Source: Candidatus Nitrosopolaris nunavutensis (lineage in GTDB: Archaea > Thermoproteota > Nitrososphaeria > Nitrososphaerales > Nitrososphaeraceae). From it: a stretch of DNA of 7,651 bases. The stretch covers positions 16,712 through 24,362 of the forward strand of contig DAOM01000219.1 of the NCBI GenBank assembly GCA_002501855.1. Direction: 5' to 3'. Positions 1 through 6,709 of this stretch are shown here, piece after piece. The stretch's first letter is position 1, and each line of letters opens with the position of its first letter. The notes under the pieces were generated by a model that was not told the origin of the DNA, made no database searches, and saw only the letters and a list, made by a program, of their open reading frames with translations. The position numbers were made by a program, and so were the translations under genes.

Positions 1-1113
1 AATCCAAGAGATAATGGCCCCAAGATCGTATCAAAACAAAAATTCGATCTAGTGGGTTCTGGCATCAACCCGTATTCCAGAGAGCAACCCTCTGAATTCA
101 TCCAGACTGGAATGTCCAATATCGATGGAATGAACACACTTGTGAGAGGTCAAAAACTGCCGATTTTCTCAGGTGCAGGTCTACCTCATAATATGCTCGC
201 ATCGCAAATTGCTAGACAAGCAAAGGTTCTTGGTACCACTGAAAGCTTTTCTGTTGTATTTGCAGCCATAGGGATCACTAGTGAAGAAGCGAACTTTTTT
301 GTTAAACAATTTGAAGAAAGTGGGGCGTTAGGACGAACCGTTCTTTTCTTGAACCTTTCTTCGGATCCTTCAATGGAACGAATACTAACACCTAGACTAG
401 CCTTGACAACTGCGGAATTCCTTGCATATGAACGGGAGATGCACGTTCTTGTTATCTTGACAGACATGACAAATTACTGCGAAGCTCTGAGAGAGATAGC
501 TGCTGCACGCGAAGAAGTTCCAGGCAGGAGAGGTTATCCTGGTTATATGTATACAGATCTGGCTTCAATTTATGAACGTGCAGGGAGAATAAAGGGCAGA
601 AAGGGTTCAGTTACACAGATTCCTATTTTAACAATGCCGGCTGACGACATCACGCATCCGATACCCGACCTTACCGGCTACATAACCGAAGGCCAGATAG
701 TTATGAGCAGAGATTTACAACGTGCAGATATTCACCCGCCGGCCGACGTCCTGACTAGTCTTTCGCGTTTAATGAATCAAGGGATCGGGAAGGGTCGGAC
801 ACGTGAAGACCATCGAAGTCTAGCAGATCAACTCTATGCGACGTACGCACAGGGTAAGGACGCTAGAGCATTGGCCGCGATTGTCGGTGAAGAAGCTCTG
901 AGTGAGATAGATAGAAAGTTTTTGAAGATCGCAAACAGTTTTGAACGAAAATTTGTAAATCAAGGTTTTGATGAAAATCGCTCAATCGAAGAAACGCTAA
1001 ACATTGGGTGGGAACTTCTAAGTGACCTTTCAGAATCCGAGATGAAGCGTATCAAGCCTGAATTCATTGAGAAATATGGGAGGAAAAAAGCAGTAAGGAC
1101 GGAGGTCGAGTGA
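1..1113 (+). CDS. atpB: A-type ATP synthase subunit B, 5' end missing
   Basis: This is the non-catalytic regulatory subunit that alternates with subunit A in the A3B3 head of the archaeal rotary ATP synthase, on the cytoplasmic face of the membrane. The frame is open from base 1 with no stop, so the gene begins upstream; 370 residues are visible against roughly 460 in the family, leaving about 90-100 missing. The GTG at 52 is an internal valine codon, not a start. Recognisable family segments are the [23 protein letters not shown] stretch (about 97-174), GAGLPHN (172-192), which replaces a true P-loop as expected for B, the [13 protein letters not shown] block, the [14 protein letters not shown] block, the [19 protein letters not shown] block, and [11 protein letters not shown]. 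The C-terminus is complete and ends in a basic tail. atpD follows 8 bases later and its ribosome binding site lies inside the atpB end, so the two are co-transcribed. Confidence 0.96.
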   Translation, partial: NPRDNGPKIVSKQKFDLVGSGINPYSREQPSEFIQTGMSNIDGMNTLVRGQKLPIFSGAGLPHNMLASQIARQAKVLGTTESFSVVFAAIGITSEEANFFVKQFEESGALGRTVLFLNLSSDPSMERILTPRLALTTAEFLAYEREMHVLVILTDMTNYCEALREIAAAREEVPGRRGYPGYMYTDLASIYERAGRIKGRKGSVTQIPILTMPADDITHPIPDLTGYITEGQIVMSRDLQRADIHPPADVLTSLSRLMNQGIGKGRTREDHRSLADQLYATYAQGKDARALAAIVGEEALSEIDRKFLKIANSFERKFVNQGFDENRSIEETLNIGWELLSDLSESEMKRIKPEFIEKYGRKKAVRTEVE

Positions 1114-1121
1114 TCGAGTAA

Positions 1122-1793
1122 TTGCCGTCTGCAATTAATATACGTCCAACGCGCCTCGAATATATACGAACCAAGAGAAGAATTGTTATCGCCAAGAAGG
1201 GTTTAAAACTTTTGAAGCTCAAGCGGCAAGCATTGATTCTAGAGTTTTTCAGCACCAGCAAGACTGCTGCAACATTAAGAAGTGGTTTGCAGTCCGAGCT
1301 AATGAAAGGGTACGAAAGCATTAGGATGGCAGAAATGATGGCAGGCGCAATTCGACTAGAGAATGAGGCAATGAAGATTCCTAGTATGACCAATCTGCAG
1401 ATTAAGTCAAAGAATGTGATGGGCGTTCGTATACCCAAATTAGTAGGAGGCCAAAGGCAAGAGGCTCTTACTGAATATCTCTTAGAACTTCCAACTTCAA
1501 TTAACGAAGCCATAAAGTCATTTCAACAGGTTCACAAGATGGTACTGGATGTAGCTGAAAAGGAGACGGCGTTAAGGAAACTTTTGCTCGAAATAGAGAA
1601 AACAAAACGCAAATCAAATGCAATCGAAAATGTTTTTGTCCCTCGGTTAGAGGCCGCAGTTAAATTCATCACTTTCAGACTTGATGAAATGGAACGTGAT
1701 ACGTTCATTATGTTAAAAACTGTAAAGCGAAAGATGGGAGAGAGGGAGGAAGAGAGTATTAAAAAGGAGGAACAAAAAATTCTTGCCGGTTAG
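1122..1793 (+). CDS. atpD: A-type ATP synthase subunit D
   Basis: This is the central-stalk rotor subunit (the gamma-like shaft) that transmits rotation between the membrane ring and the A3B3 head. It is 223 residues, within the usual 200-220 range or slightly above it. The N-terminus (INIRPTRLEY... then LLKLKRQAL) matches the family's PT..L..lk..l..A..G..LLK.Kr pattern and begins the long antiparallel coiled coil; the C-terminal helix (about residues 140-210) completes it, followed by a lysine/glutamate-rich tail. The start is TTG: a TAA stop lies immediately before it (1119-1121), so no earlier start is possible. GGAGGT at 1101-1106 lies 15 bases upstream, a long spacing. The 3' end overlaps a small ORF starting at 1783, whose likely ribosome binding site (1765-1770) lies inside this gene. 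Confidence 0.94.
   Translation: MPSAINIRPTRLEYIRTKRRIVIAKKGLKLLKLKRQALILEFFSTSKTAATLRSGLQSELMKGYESIRMAEMMAGAIRLENEAMKIPSMTNLQIKSKNVMGVRIPKLVGGQRQEALTEYLLELPTSINEAIKSFQQVHKMVLDVAEKETALRKLLLEIEKTKRKSNAIENVFVPRLEAAVKFITFRLDEMERDTFIMLKTVKRKMGEREEESIKKEEQKILAG
1765..1770 (+). promoter_or_regulatory. Strong ribosome binding site inside the atpD 3' end
   Basis: AGGAGG sits 12 bases before the TTG at 1783, within the last codons of atpD. No other start codon is served by it: the next annotated start (1914) is over 140 bases away and has its own site. It therefore supports translation of the small ORF 1783-1911. Because this stretch also encodes Lys/Glu-rich residues of AtpD, an incidental purine run is possible. 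Confidence 0.5.
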
Positions 1794-1911
1794 GTTTGCG
1801 AACCCCCAACAGAGAAAGTTCTACCTGTTAATGAGGGCTTTTAAGATAGGTAATATTGTTGGTACCGTAGTTGTAGTTCTGTATATAGGTAAGCATTTTT
1901 TTGGAGGTTAA
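1783..1911 (+). CDS. Small single-span membrane protein (42 residues) between atpD and atpH
   Basis: This short ORF fills the otherwise unexplained gap between atpD and atpH. From the TTG at 1783 it encodes 42 residues: a positively charged N-terminal part (MPVRFANPQQRKFYLLMRAFK), a hydrophobic span of about 15-17 residues (IGNIVGTVVVVLYIG), and a short KHFFGG tail. It overlaps the atpD end by 11 bases and stops 2 bases before the atpH ATG, with the atpH ribosome binding site inside its last codons. That is the tight overlap typical of a translated operon member. A shorter start at the ATG at 1831 (26 residues) is possible but has no ribosome binding site. Charge distribution suggests the N-terminus stays in the cytoplasm. 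It is too short to be the two-helix proteolipid K. I recognise no family. By position it may be an accessory subunit or assembly factor of the ATP synthase membrane sector; that role is inference. Confidence 0.6.
   Translation: MPVRFANPQQRKFYLLMRAFKIGNIVGTVVVVLYIGKHFFGG
1903..1908 (+). promoter_or_regulatory. Ribosome binding site of atpH
   Basis: GGAGGT lies 5 bases before the ATG at 1914, the standard spacing, and fixes that start. It is formed by the last two codons (Gly-Gly) of the small ORF 1783-1911, which ties translation of the two together. Confidence 0.75.
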
Positions 1912-1913
1912 TA

Positions 1914-2243
1914 ATGTCAAATACGCAAGAGGCTTACATTCAGACCCTAAGACAGATTAAGGATGCTGAGGATAGCGCTGAGAAAGAAATCGATGCACGA
2001 AAAAGCGAGGTTGAAGAAGAAATTAGAAATATGCAGATTCAGATAGAAAAGCTAATAGAGGCGTCAAAGGCTGAGGGTGAGAACGTTGTAATCAAAAGCA
2101 TCGAGGAATCTAGAAGGAAGGCCCTAGCAGAAGCAGATTCAATTATCAAAGAAGCCCAAATTAGGTCGAAAAATATTTCGGCGCAGGTAAATAATCAGAC
2201 GATACAAAGGATAATAGACATCTTACTCAGGGGAGTTGAGTGA
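1914..2243 (+). CDS. atpH: A-type ATP synthase subunit H (peripheral stalk coiled coil)
   Basis: This 109-residue protein is almost entirely charged, heptad-like helix (about residues 8-95), rich in Glu, Lys, Ala and Ile, with no membrane span. That is the form of the H (also called G/NtpF) subunit, which pairs with subunit E to build the peripheral stalk holding the A3B3 head against the membrane subunit I. The length matches the family (about 100-110). The middle section (RRKALAEADSIIKEAQ) resembles the conserved part of the family. The call rests on coiled-coil character, length and position directly ahead of atpI; coiled-coil proteins are easily mistaken for one another, but the H-I gene pair is standard in archaea. 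The start is the ATG 5 bases after GGAGGT. Its stop lies 6 bases before the atpI start. Confidence 0.85.
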   Translation: MSNTQEAYIQTLRQIKDAEDSAEKEIDARKSEVEEEIRNMQIQIEKLIEASKAEGENVVIKSIEESRRKALAEADSIIKEAQIRSKNISAQVNNQTIQRIIDILLRGVE

Positions 2244-2249
2244 AGGAAC

Positions 2250-4271
2250 GTGCTAAAGCCCGTGCCAATGGCCCGTATGGCTGCTATCGGCCTCAGAAGA
2301 GATAAGCAGGTTATAGTATCTATACTTCATGACCTTGGAGCAGTACAACTAGAACCTCTGTCTAAAGACGCGGCCGCTATCTTAAGCAGCGGGCGTGAAG
2401 GCGACCCATACAGGGAGGTAATTCTATCAGACCAGCTTCTCCGAATGAGGGCCTTGAAGGCAGCACTTCCGTCTTACCCTGTTGTGCAACGATATCAGTT
2501 TAACTCAACAGAGGAACTTCTACATGCTGCTAAAGCTATAGATATCGATAGCAAGGTTGGTTATTTGGAAAGACAAAAGGATGACCTGCTTACACGGATG
2601 AAAGATACAGAGAATAATCTAAGACTTGTCGAAGAGTTTTCGTTCTTTCCTGAAGATCTAAGAATCTTACACTTGTCATCTGCCCACTGCTATTTTGGGC
2701 GTGCGCCATCTGAGAAATTTGTGGAATTTAAGAAAGCGCTTGAAGAACGGAAGAAAGACGTCGTTCTGTACTACAAGGAAGACAAAGCAGCTACGCATTT
2801 TGTTCTTGTTATTCTTCCAAATTTTCCTACTCAAGTTCTTGCTTCGCTGGTACAGTCACACAGCATTAATCTCGAACCAGTACCTGATCTTAGTGGGAAA
2901 CCATCTAATATAATCCAAGATCAAAAAAATCAAAAGAGTGAAATCTCCAACAAACTACAGGCCATAAACGAGCAACTATTGGAAATTTCGAAAAAATATT
3001 ATGCGACCATTGTAAGCATACACGAGCAGCTTGAGATAGAAAATAAAAAGTCAGAGGTCACGGATAATTTCGGACTGAGTGCAGACGCGCTCGCATTGGA
3101 AGGATGGGCACCAAAGTCAAAACTCAAAGAGATAAGAATAATGTTTGATAGACACACAAGGAATACCGTAGTATATGAATTAAAGACGGCGGAAAGCCCA
3201 CCGACTCTTCTGGCAAATCCCAAAAGATTTCGAGTCTTTGAATCGTTTGTAAGATTTTACTCTATGCCATCTGGAGACGAGTTCGACCCGACTCTCATGT
3301 TTGGTCTCATTTTTCCGGTATTTTATGGCATGATGCTTGGTGATGTCGGCTATGGAATTGTTATACTTCTCGTTTCTTTGTGGGTGATACGTCGAGTCGA
3401 AGGGGGCAAACGTGACTTGAATATCATGCCTAGACCCTTAAGAAAATTCGCCAAGACAATAGTGCGACCAAGTCAAATGGTGAAGTTGGCGAAAGCTATG
3501 ATCCCTGGAGCAATCATTGCAATAATCTTAGGATTTATTTTCAACCTGTATTTTGGGTTTCATCTTAACGGCTACCTCTTTCATTATGCACAGGGCCTAC
3601 ATTACCTACCTTCGAATGGCACATTTCTGGACCCCGTTGGAACCTTTGGTTTGAAAAAACTCTTGTTACTCAGCGGCTATATAGGCCTAGGCATGGTATC
3701 GTTCGGCTTGATTCTGGGCATCTTGAATAATTTAAGAGAGGGTCAAAAACGACACATGATCGGAAAGGTTGGCTGGCTCTTGTTTGGATGGGGTATAGTT
3801 CTCACTGGCTTGGCACTCTTGCATCACAGCCATATCAACCCTGTACGTCATGTTCAAGGAGTCGTGTATTTCGGCTTAATATTAGGCGGAATTGGCTTAA
3901 TGTTCTACGGGGAAGGTGTGCGAGCAGTCATGGAGTTGCCCTCTATAATCAGTCATATTCTCTCTTATACACGAATCGTGGGAATATTGTTAGCCTCAGT
4001 TATTTTGGCAGATGTGATTGATTTCATTTTTATAAGGACGCTGCATCACACCTTACCCTATATCGTTCTAGGGGTAATGATTTTTTTTATTGGCCACATA
4101 TTTAATATCATACTAGGCGTGTTTGAACCTGGTATCCAGGGAGCAAGATTGCTTTACGTTGAATTCTTTTCAAAGTTCTATCACGGCAATGGAAGGCCAT
4201 TCAGGCCCTTCGGAACTAGAAGGAAATTCACAGTTGAACAATATAATCCTGAAGTATCGACCAGGGGCTAA
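2250..4271 (+). CDS. atpI: A-type ATP synthase subunit I (membrane stator, a-subunit)
   Basis: This large stator subunit carries the two proton (or sodium) half-channels against the rotating K ring. It is 673 residues, normal for the family. The cytoplasmic N-terminal half (about 1-340) starts with KPVPMARMAAIGL, matching the usual KPv.M.kv.ivg opening, and has coiled coils near 100-130 and 220-275. The membrane half starts near residue 345 (FDPTLMFGLIFPVFYGMMLGD...), with the hallmark PVFYGMMLGDVGYG at 356-369, followed by several further spans. Arg575 in SYTRIVG is the essential channel arginine of the family, and EPGIQGARLLYVEFFSKFY (626-644) is the conserved last-helix motif. The start is GTG; GGGAG at 2231-2235 and GAAGGA at 2242-2247 are imperfect ribosome binding sites, so coupling to atpH translation is likely. 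A later ATG at 2268 is possible, but the family alignment favours 2250. Confidence 0.95.
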   Translation: MLKPVPMARMAAIGLRRDKQVIVSILHDLGAVQLEPLSKDAAAILSSGREGDPYREVILSDQLLRMRALKAALPSYPVVQRYQFNSTEELLHAAKAIDIDSKVGYLERQKDDLLTRMKDTENNLRLVEEFSFFPEDLRILHLSSAHCYFGRAPSEKFVEFKKALEERKKDVVLYYKEDKAATHFVLVILPNFPTQVLASLVQSHSINLEPVPDLSGKPSNIIQDQKNQKSEISNKLQAINEQLLEISKKYYATIVSIHEQLEIENKKSEVTDNFGLSADALALEGWAPKSKLKEIRIMFDRHTRNTVVYELKTAESPPTLLANPKRFRVFESFVRFYSMPSGDEFDPTLMFGLIFPVFYGMMLGDVGYGIVILLVSLWVIRRVEGGKRDLNIMPRPLRKFAKTIVRPSQMVKLAKAMIPGAIIAIILGFIFNLYFGFHLNGYLFHYAQGLHYLPSNGTFLDPVGTFGLKKLLLLSGYIGLGMVSFGLILGILNNLREGQKRHMIGKVGWLLFGWGIVLTGLALLHHSHINPVRHVQGVVYFGLILGGIGLMFYGEGVRAVMELPSIISHILSYTRIVGILLASVILADVIDFIFIRTLHHTLPYIVLGVMIFFIGHIFNIILGVFEPGIQGARLLYVEFFSKFYHGNGRPFRPFGTRRKFTVEQYNPEVSTRG

Positions 4272-4352
4272 CCATATTAGATGCGCTGATAACTGTTTTG
4301 TACTCCAACGTAGCTTGTTGTCACTAGTTTACCACGGCGCCAGATACTTTGG

Positions 4353-4368
4353 CAAAAGGTCTATAATT
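4353..4368 (+). promoter_or_regulatory. Archaeal BRE/TATA-box promoter for the 111-residue gene
   Basis: A purine-rich CAAAAGGTC (BRE-like, 4353-4361) is followed by TATAATT (4362-4368). The TATA box centre is about 25 bases before the ATG at 4390, the spacing expected between an archaeal TATA box and its transcription start. With no ribosome binding site in between, this fits a leaderless transcript beginning at or next to the ATG. Confidence 0.5.
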
Positions 4369-4389
4369 GTGTGCGGATGTAAACTTACT

Positions 4390-4725
4390 ATGTCGCACAC
4401 GGATTTCGAAACCTATTTGAAATACAGAACTCTCGAAGATATGCTCAAAGTCATAGTATATTCTGCCCAATCGGCCCTCGGGTTAACACCAATGCTGTAT
4501 CACATCGTACATAATAGTCGAGAAATACTCTTTATCCAGACTGGGACTATAGGCGGGATCATTGTGCATTTCGTCAACCAGGAACGAAAGCCAAAGGAAA
4601 AGTTCATTCAACTAAAACGTTTTACCGGCGAATTTACTTTTGTGGACAGCATAGGGACCGATGCACAATCGATCTACGTACCAATACTAGAGCTCGAAAG
4701 CTCCACACTTAGATTCCCACCATGA
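4390..4725 (+). CDS. Hypothetical protein, 111 residues, unknown function
   Basis: This is a soluble protein that I cannot assign to a named family. The N-terminal part (FETYLKYRTLEDMLKVIVYSA) looks like an amphipathic helix. The rest alternates short hydrophobic strands (ILFIQTG, GGIIVHFV, FTFVDSIG, SIYVPILELES), suggesting a small alpha/beta fold. There is no signal peptide, membrane span or cysteine cluster. The open frame extends upstream to 4123, but that part lies under atpI and is not credible. The ATG at 4390 is preferred because a TATA-like box lies about 25 bases ahead of it. GTG at 4369 is the nearest alternative start but lacks a ribosome binding site. The gene lies 118 bases after atpI, so it is probably its own transcription unit; any link to the ATP synthase or to thiamine synthesis is unproven. 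Confidence 0.75.
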   Translation: MSHTDFETYLKYRTLEDMLKVIVYSAQSALGLTPMLYHIVHNSREILFIQTGTIGGIIVHFVNQERKPKEKFIQLKRFTGEFTFVDSIGTDAQSIYVPILELESSTLRFPP

Positions 4726-4755
4726 TACCGGCTGATCACTCATTCATGATTTACA

Positions 4756-4796
4756 AGGAGGAAAAAATGACTTGCGAATCCGTCATAATCCGATAA
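4756..4796 (+). other. Strong ribosome binding site plus 9-codon ORF ahead of thiDN
   Basis: AGGAGG (4756-4761) sits 5 bases before the ATG at 4767, the best-formed ribosome binding site in the window, yet the ORF it serves encodes only MTCESVIIR and stops at 4794-4796. The thiDN start (TTG, 4834) lies 38 bases after that stop and has no ribosome binding site of its own. Possible readings are a leader peptide or upstream ORF affecting thiDN expression, the remnant start of a lost gene, or a base error that breaks a longer ORF. I found no CUGAGA-type TPP riboswitch core in the spacer 4726-4833. Translation of the ORF is inference. Confidence 0.35.
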
Positions 4797-4833
4797 ATTG
4801 AATAAGCGTACCTTGGATTAACAAAACCTGCTC

Positions 4834-6171
4834 TTGAAAGTAGCTCTGTCCATTGCAGGCAGTGATTCAGGTGCCGGCGCGGGAATACAAGCAGATTTAA
4901 AAACTTTCACAAGTCTGGGTGTTTATGGATGCACAGCAATAACGGCGGTAACGGCACAGAACACCCAAGAAGTTTCTAGCGTGTTCGAAGTCACTCCGGA
5001 ATGCATTGCTAAACAAATTCGATCAGTCATTCTCGACATGCCGCCAGATGCTATCAAAATCGGAATGGTCTATAATAAACCAAATATTGAAACTATTCGT
5101 AGGGTATTGAAAGGGTCTAAGGTCCCAATGGTACTAGATCCAATCCTGTCGGCAGGTACCGGGGGAAAACTTCTTCTGCCTGAAGCTTTCGAATCTTTTA
5201 AGGCAGACCTGATTCCGCTTTCAACTATAATAACTCCAAACCGAATTGAAGCACAAAAAATCACGGGTATCCAAATAATATCACGGAGTGACATTGCGAG
5301 AGCAGCCAGAAAAATAAAAAATCTTGGGGCAAAAAATGTTATCATTAAAGGTAATCATTTTGAAAAAAAGCAAGTCGCTGACATTCTTTTGACTTCTGAG
5401 GGTAGGCTGATCGAAATTTCAAATTCAAAATTAAGTTCAGAGGAGATGCATGGCACAGGATGTAATTTTTCTGCAGCAATCACTGCATTTCTTGCAAGAA
5501 ATTTCAGTATAACCGACGCTTTCAAGTTGGCTAATAAATATGTGCGGGATTCCTTGCAAAATGCCTTAAAAATAGGCAAAGGACTTTTGGTTTCTAATCC
5601 TGCATCTAGTATGTACGATTACGCCAGCCGATATGTCGTTTTGAAGGGGCTGCGATGTGCTATTGAAGATATCGAAACATCCGATAATTTTGGCATTTTG
5701 TTACCTGAAACTCAGTCAAATATCGCATTCGCTCTTCCGGACGCGCGAGATTTAGATCATATTGCTGCTATAAAGGGGAGAATTATCAAAATTGGTGACA
5801 CCGCAAGATCTGCTTCTTCAATGGTCGAGTTCGGTGCCTCCAAACATGTCGGGTCCGCACTTCTTGCATACATGACGGTCAACAGACTCGTCCGATCCGC
5901 AATGAACATAAAATACGATGAGAAAATAAGAAAAATTACAAAGGCAGTTTTTAAGGTCTCGAATTACGACAGAAGTAAAGAGCCCAGACATATTTTAAAA
6001 AAAGAGGGGATGTCAATTTTTTGGGGAATTAAATATGCATTAGCAAAAAATCCGGAAGCTGAAATTATATATCACAAAGGGGCTATTGGTAAGGAGCCTA
6101 TGTGTATCATATTTGCGAGTAATCCTGCAGAGGTCGTCAATAAGATTAGAATAATATTGAAAAGGTATTGA
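4834..6171 (+). CDS. thiDN: Bifunctional ThiDN: HMP/HMP-P kinase and thiamine phosphate synthase
   Basis: This 445-residue cytosolic protein has two domains for thiamine synthesis. Residues 1 to about 258 are a ThiD kinase of the ribokinase fold, which phosphorylates HMP and HMP-phosphate: AGSDSGAGAGIQADLKTF near the N-terminus binds the pyrimidine, DPILSAGTGG is the phosphate-contact segment, TPNRIEA is a typical motif, and HGTGCNFSAAI (206-216) is the anion-hole/ATP motif. Residues from about 262 to 445 are a ThiN domain, the archaeal replacement for ThiE, which joins HMP-PP with thiazole phosphate. Its family marks include GDTARS, GASKHVGSALL and YHKGAIGKEP (413-422). ThiN can also act as a repressor domain when fused to a DNA-binding domain, but here the partner is a kinase, so the enzyme role is favoured. 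The TTG start gives the standard MKVALSIAGSDSG opening; an in-frame TAA at 4819-4821 blocks longer starts. There is no ribosome binding site, and an AT-rich TTGAATAAG (4798-4806) is only a weak promoter candidate. Confidence 0.93.
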   Translation: MKVALSIAGSDSGAGAGIQADLKTFTSLGVYGCTAITAVTAQNTQEVSSVFEVTPECIAKQIRSVILDMPPDAIKIGMVYNKPNIETIRRVLKGSKVPMVLDPILSAGTGGKLLLPEAFESFKADLIPLSTIITPNRIEAQKITGIQIISRSDIARAARKIKNLGAKNVIIKGNHFEKKQVADILLTSEGRLIEISNSKLSSEEMHGTGCNFSAAITAFLARNFSITDAFKLANKYVRDSLQNALKIGKGLLVSNPASSMYDYASRYVVLKGLRCAIEDIETSDNFGILLPETQSNIAFALPDARDLDHIAAIKGRIIKIGDTARSASSMVEFGASKHVGSALLAYMTVNRLVRSAMNIKYDEKIRKITKAVFKVSNYDRSKEPRHILKKEGMSIFWGIKYALAKNPEAEIIYHKGAIGKEPMCIIFASNPAEVVNKIRIILKRY

Positions 6172-6235
6172 ACAAGTAGAGATAGACATCTGAGGATACG
6201 TAAATATATTTCATGCTAATATTCTAGGCCGAAAA

Positions 6236-6685
6236 TTATTGGATTTCGTCTTCGAGATTTCGGCGCGCTTTATTTGAAGCGTTTAGTAGATAGCCTCCGA
6301 CTGCTCCAACACCTATTCCACCTACTATGAAAATGAGGGGAACTAACTCCATACCGGGCACCACAAACAATGAGTTGATATGTGTGAATGCAATCCTGGC
6401 TCCAGACATGCCGGCAATCAAGATAATACCAGTAATTATGAGGATAAGTGCCGAGGTACGTCCTGCACTTGATCTTGAGAGTCCGAGGACAGCGCCAGCA
6501 AGTATCAGGCAAGGTACGCCTGCTATCGAAACGATTAAGACTAAAACCCCAATAGGATCGACGAAGACTTGCGGTCCCTTCCCTCCAGGGCCTATCAAGA
6601 AATTGTAAAATGATATAATCAGGGCTACAAACATGACCCCGAGCGCAAGGGATCCCAAAGCTACCCAAGTTTCAAATTTTGCCAT
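6236..6685 (-). CDS. Four-span integral membrane protein, unknown function
   Basis: This 149-residue hydrophobic protein has four predicted membrane helices, at about residues 7-29, 42-69, 78-100 and 108-134, joined by short loops, with a charged C-terminal tail (NKARRNLEDEIQ) likely in the cytoplasm. The glycine-rich fourth helix (IVGGIGVGAVGGYLL) suggests tight helix packing. No catalytic motif or metal site is visible, and I do not recognise a named family. The start is the ATG at 6685, 24 bases after the stop of the upstream galT-like gene on the same strand. The ribosome binding site is weak, so the gene is probably co-transcribed with that gene. It converges on thiDN across a 64-base spacer (6172-6235) that has no obvious hairpin, only AT-rich runs and four T's on the minus strand immediately after the stop of this gene. 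Confidence 0.75.
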   Translation of the reverse strand: MAKFETWVALGSLALGVMFVALIISFYNFLIGPGGKGPQVFVDPIGVLVLIVSIAGVPCLILAGAVLGLSRSSAGRTSALILIITGIILIAGMSGARIAFTHINSLFVVPGMELVPLIFIVGGIGVGAVGGYLLNASNKARRNLEDEIQ

Positions 6686-6709
6686 ACGAAATTGCTGCTC
6701 TAGTTATCC

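Noticed and set aside
1064..1513. Minus-strand ORF of 149 codons opposite atpD
   Set aside because: It is a shadow of the well-supported atpD coding sequence and has no ribosome binding site or recognisable protein features.
1882..1887. TATATA as an internal promoter for atpH
   Set aside because: It lies inside the small ORF, where it encodes Tyr-Ile, and atpH has a proper ribosome binding site, which does not fit a leaderless start there.
4123..4389. Long upstream extension of the 111-residue gene, overlapping atpI
   Set aside because: Most of it lies in another frame of atpI, whose C-terminal motifs are clear. The extension has no ribosome binding site and low-quality protein character, and a TATA-like box fits the start at 4390.
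4726..4833. TPP riboswitch ahead of thiDN
   Set aside because: The conserved CTGAGA and TPP-pyrophosphate sensor elements are not found in the 108-base spacer.
6172..6235. Possible bidirectional terminator between the convergent thiDN and membrane protein genes
   Set aside because: I see AT-rich sequence but no stable hairpin and only a short T run, which is too weak to call.
6270..6668. Minus-strand ORF of 132 codons in another frame of the four-span protein gene
   Set aside because: Its residue composition is irregular (many Arg, Trp and Cys) while the other frame gives a clean membrane protein. It is a shadow.
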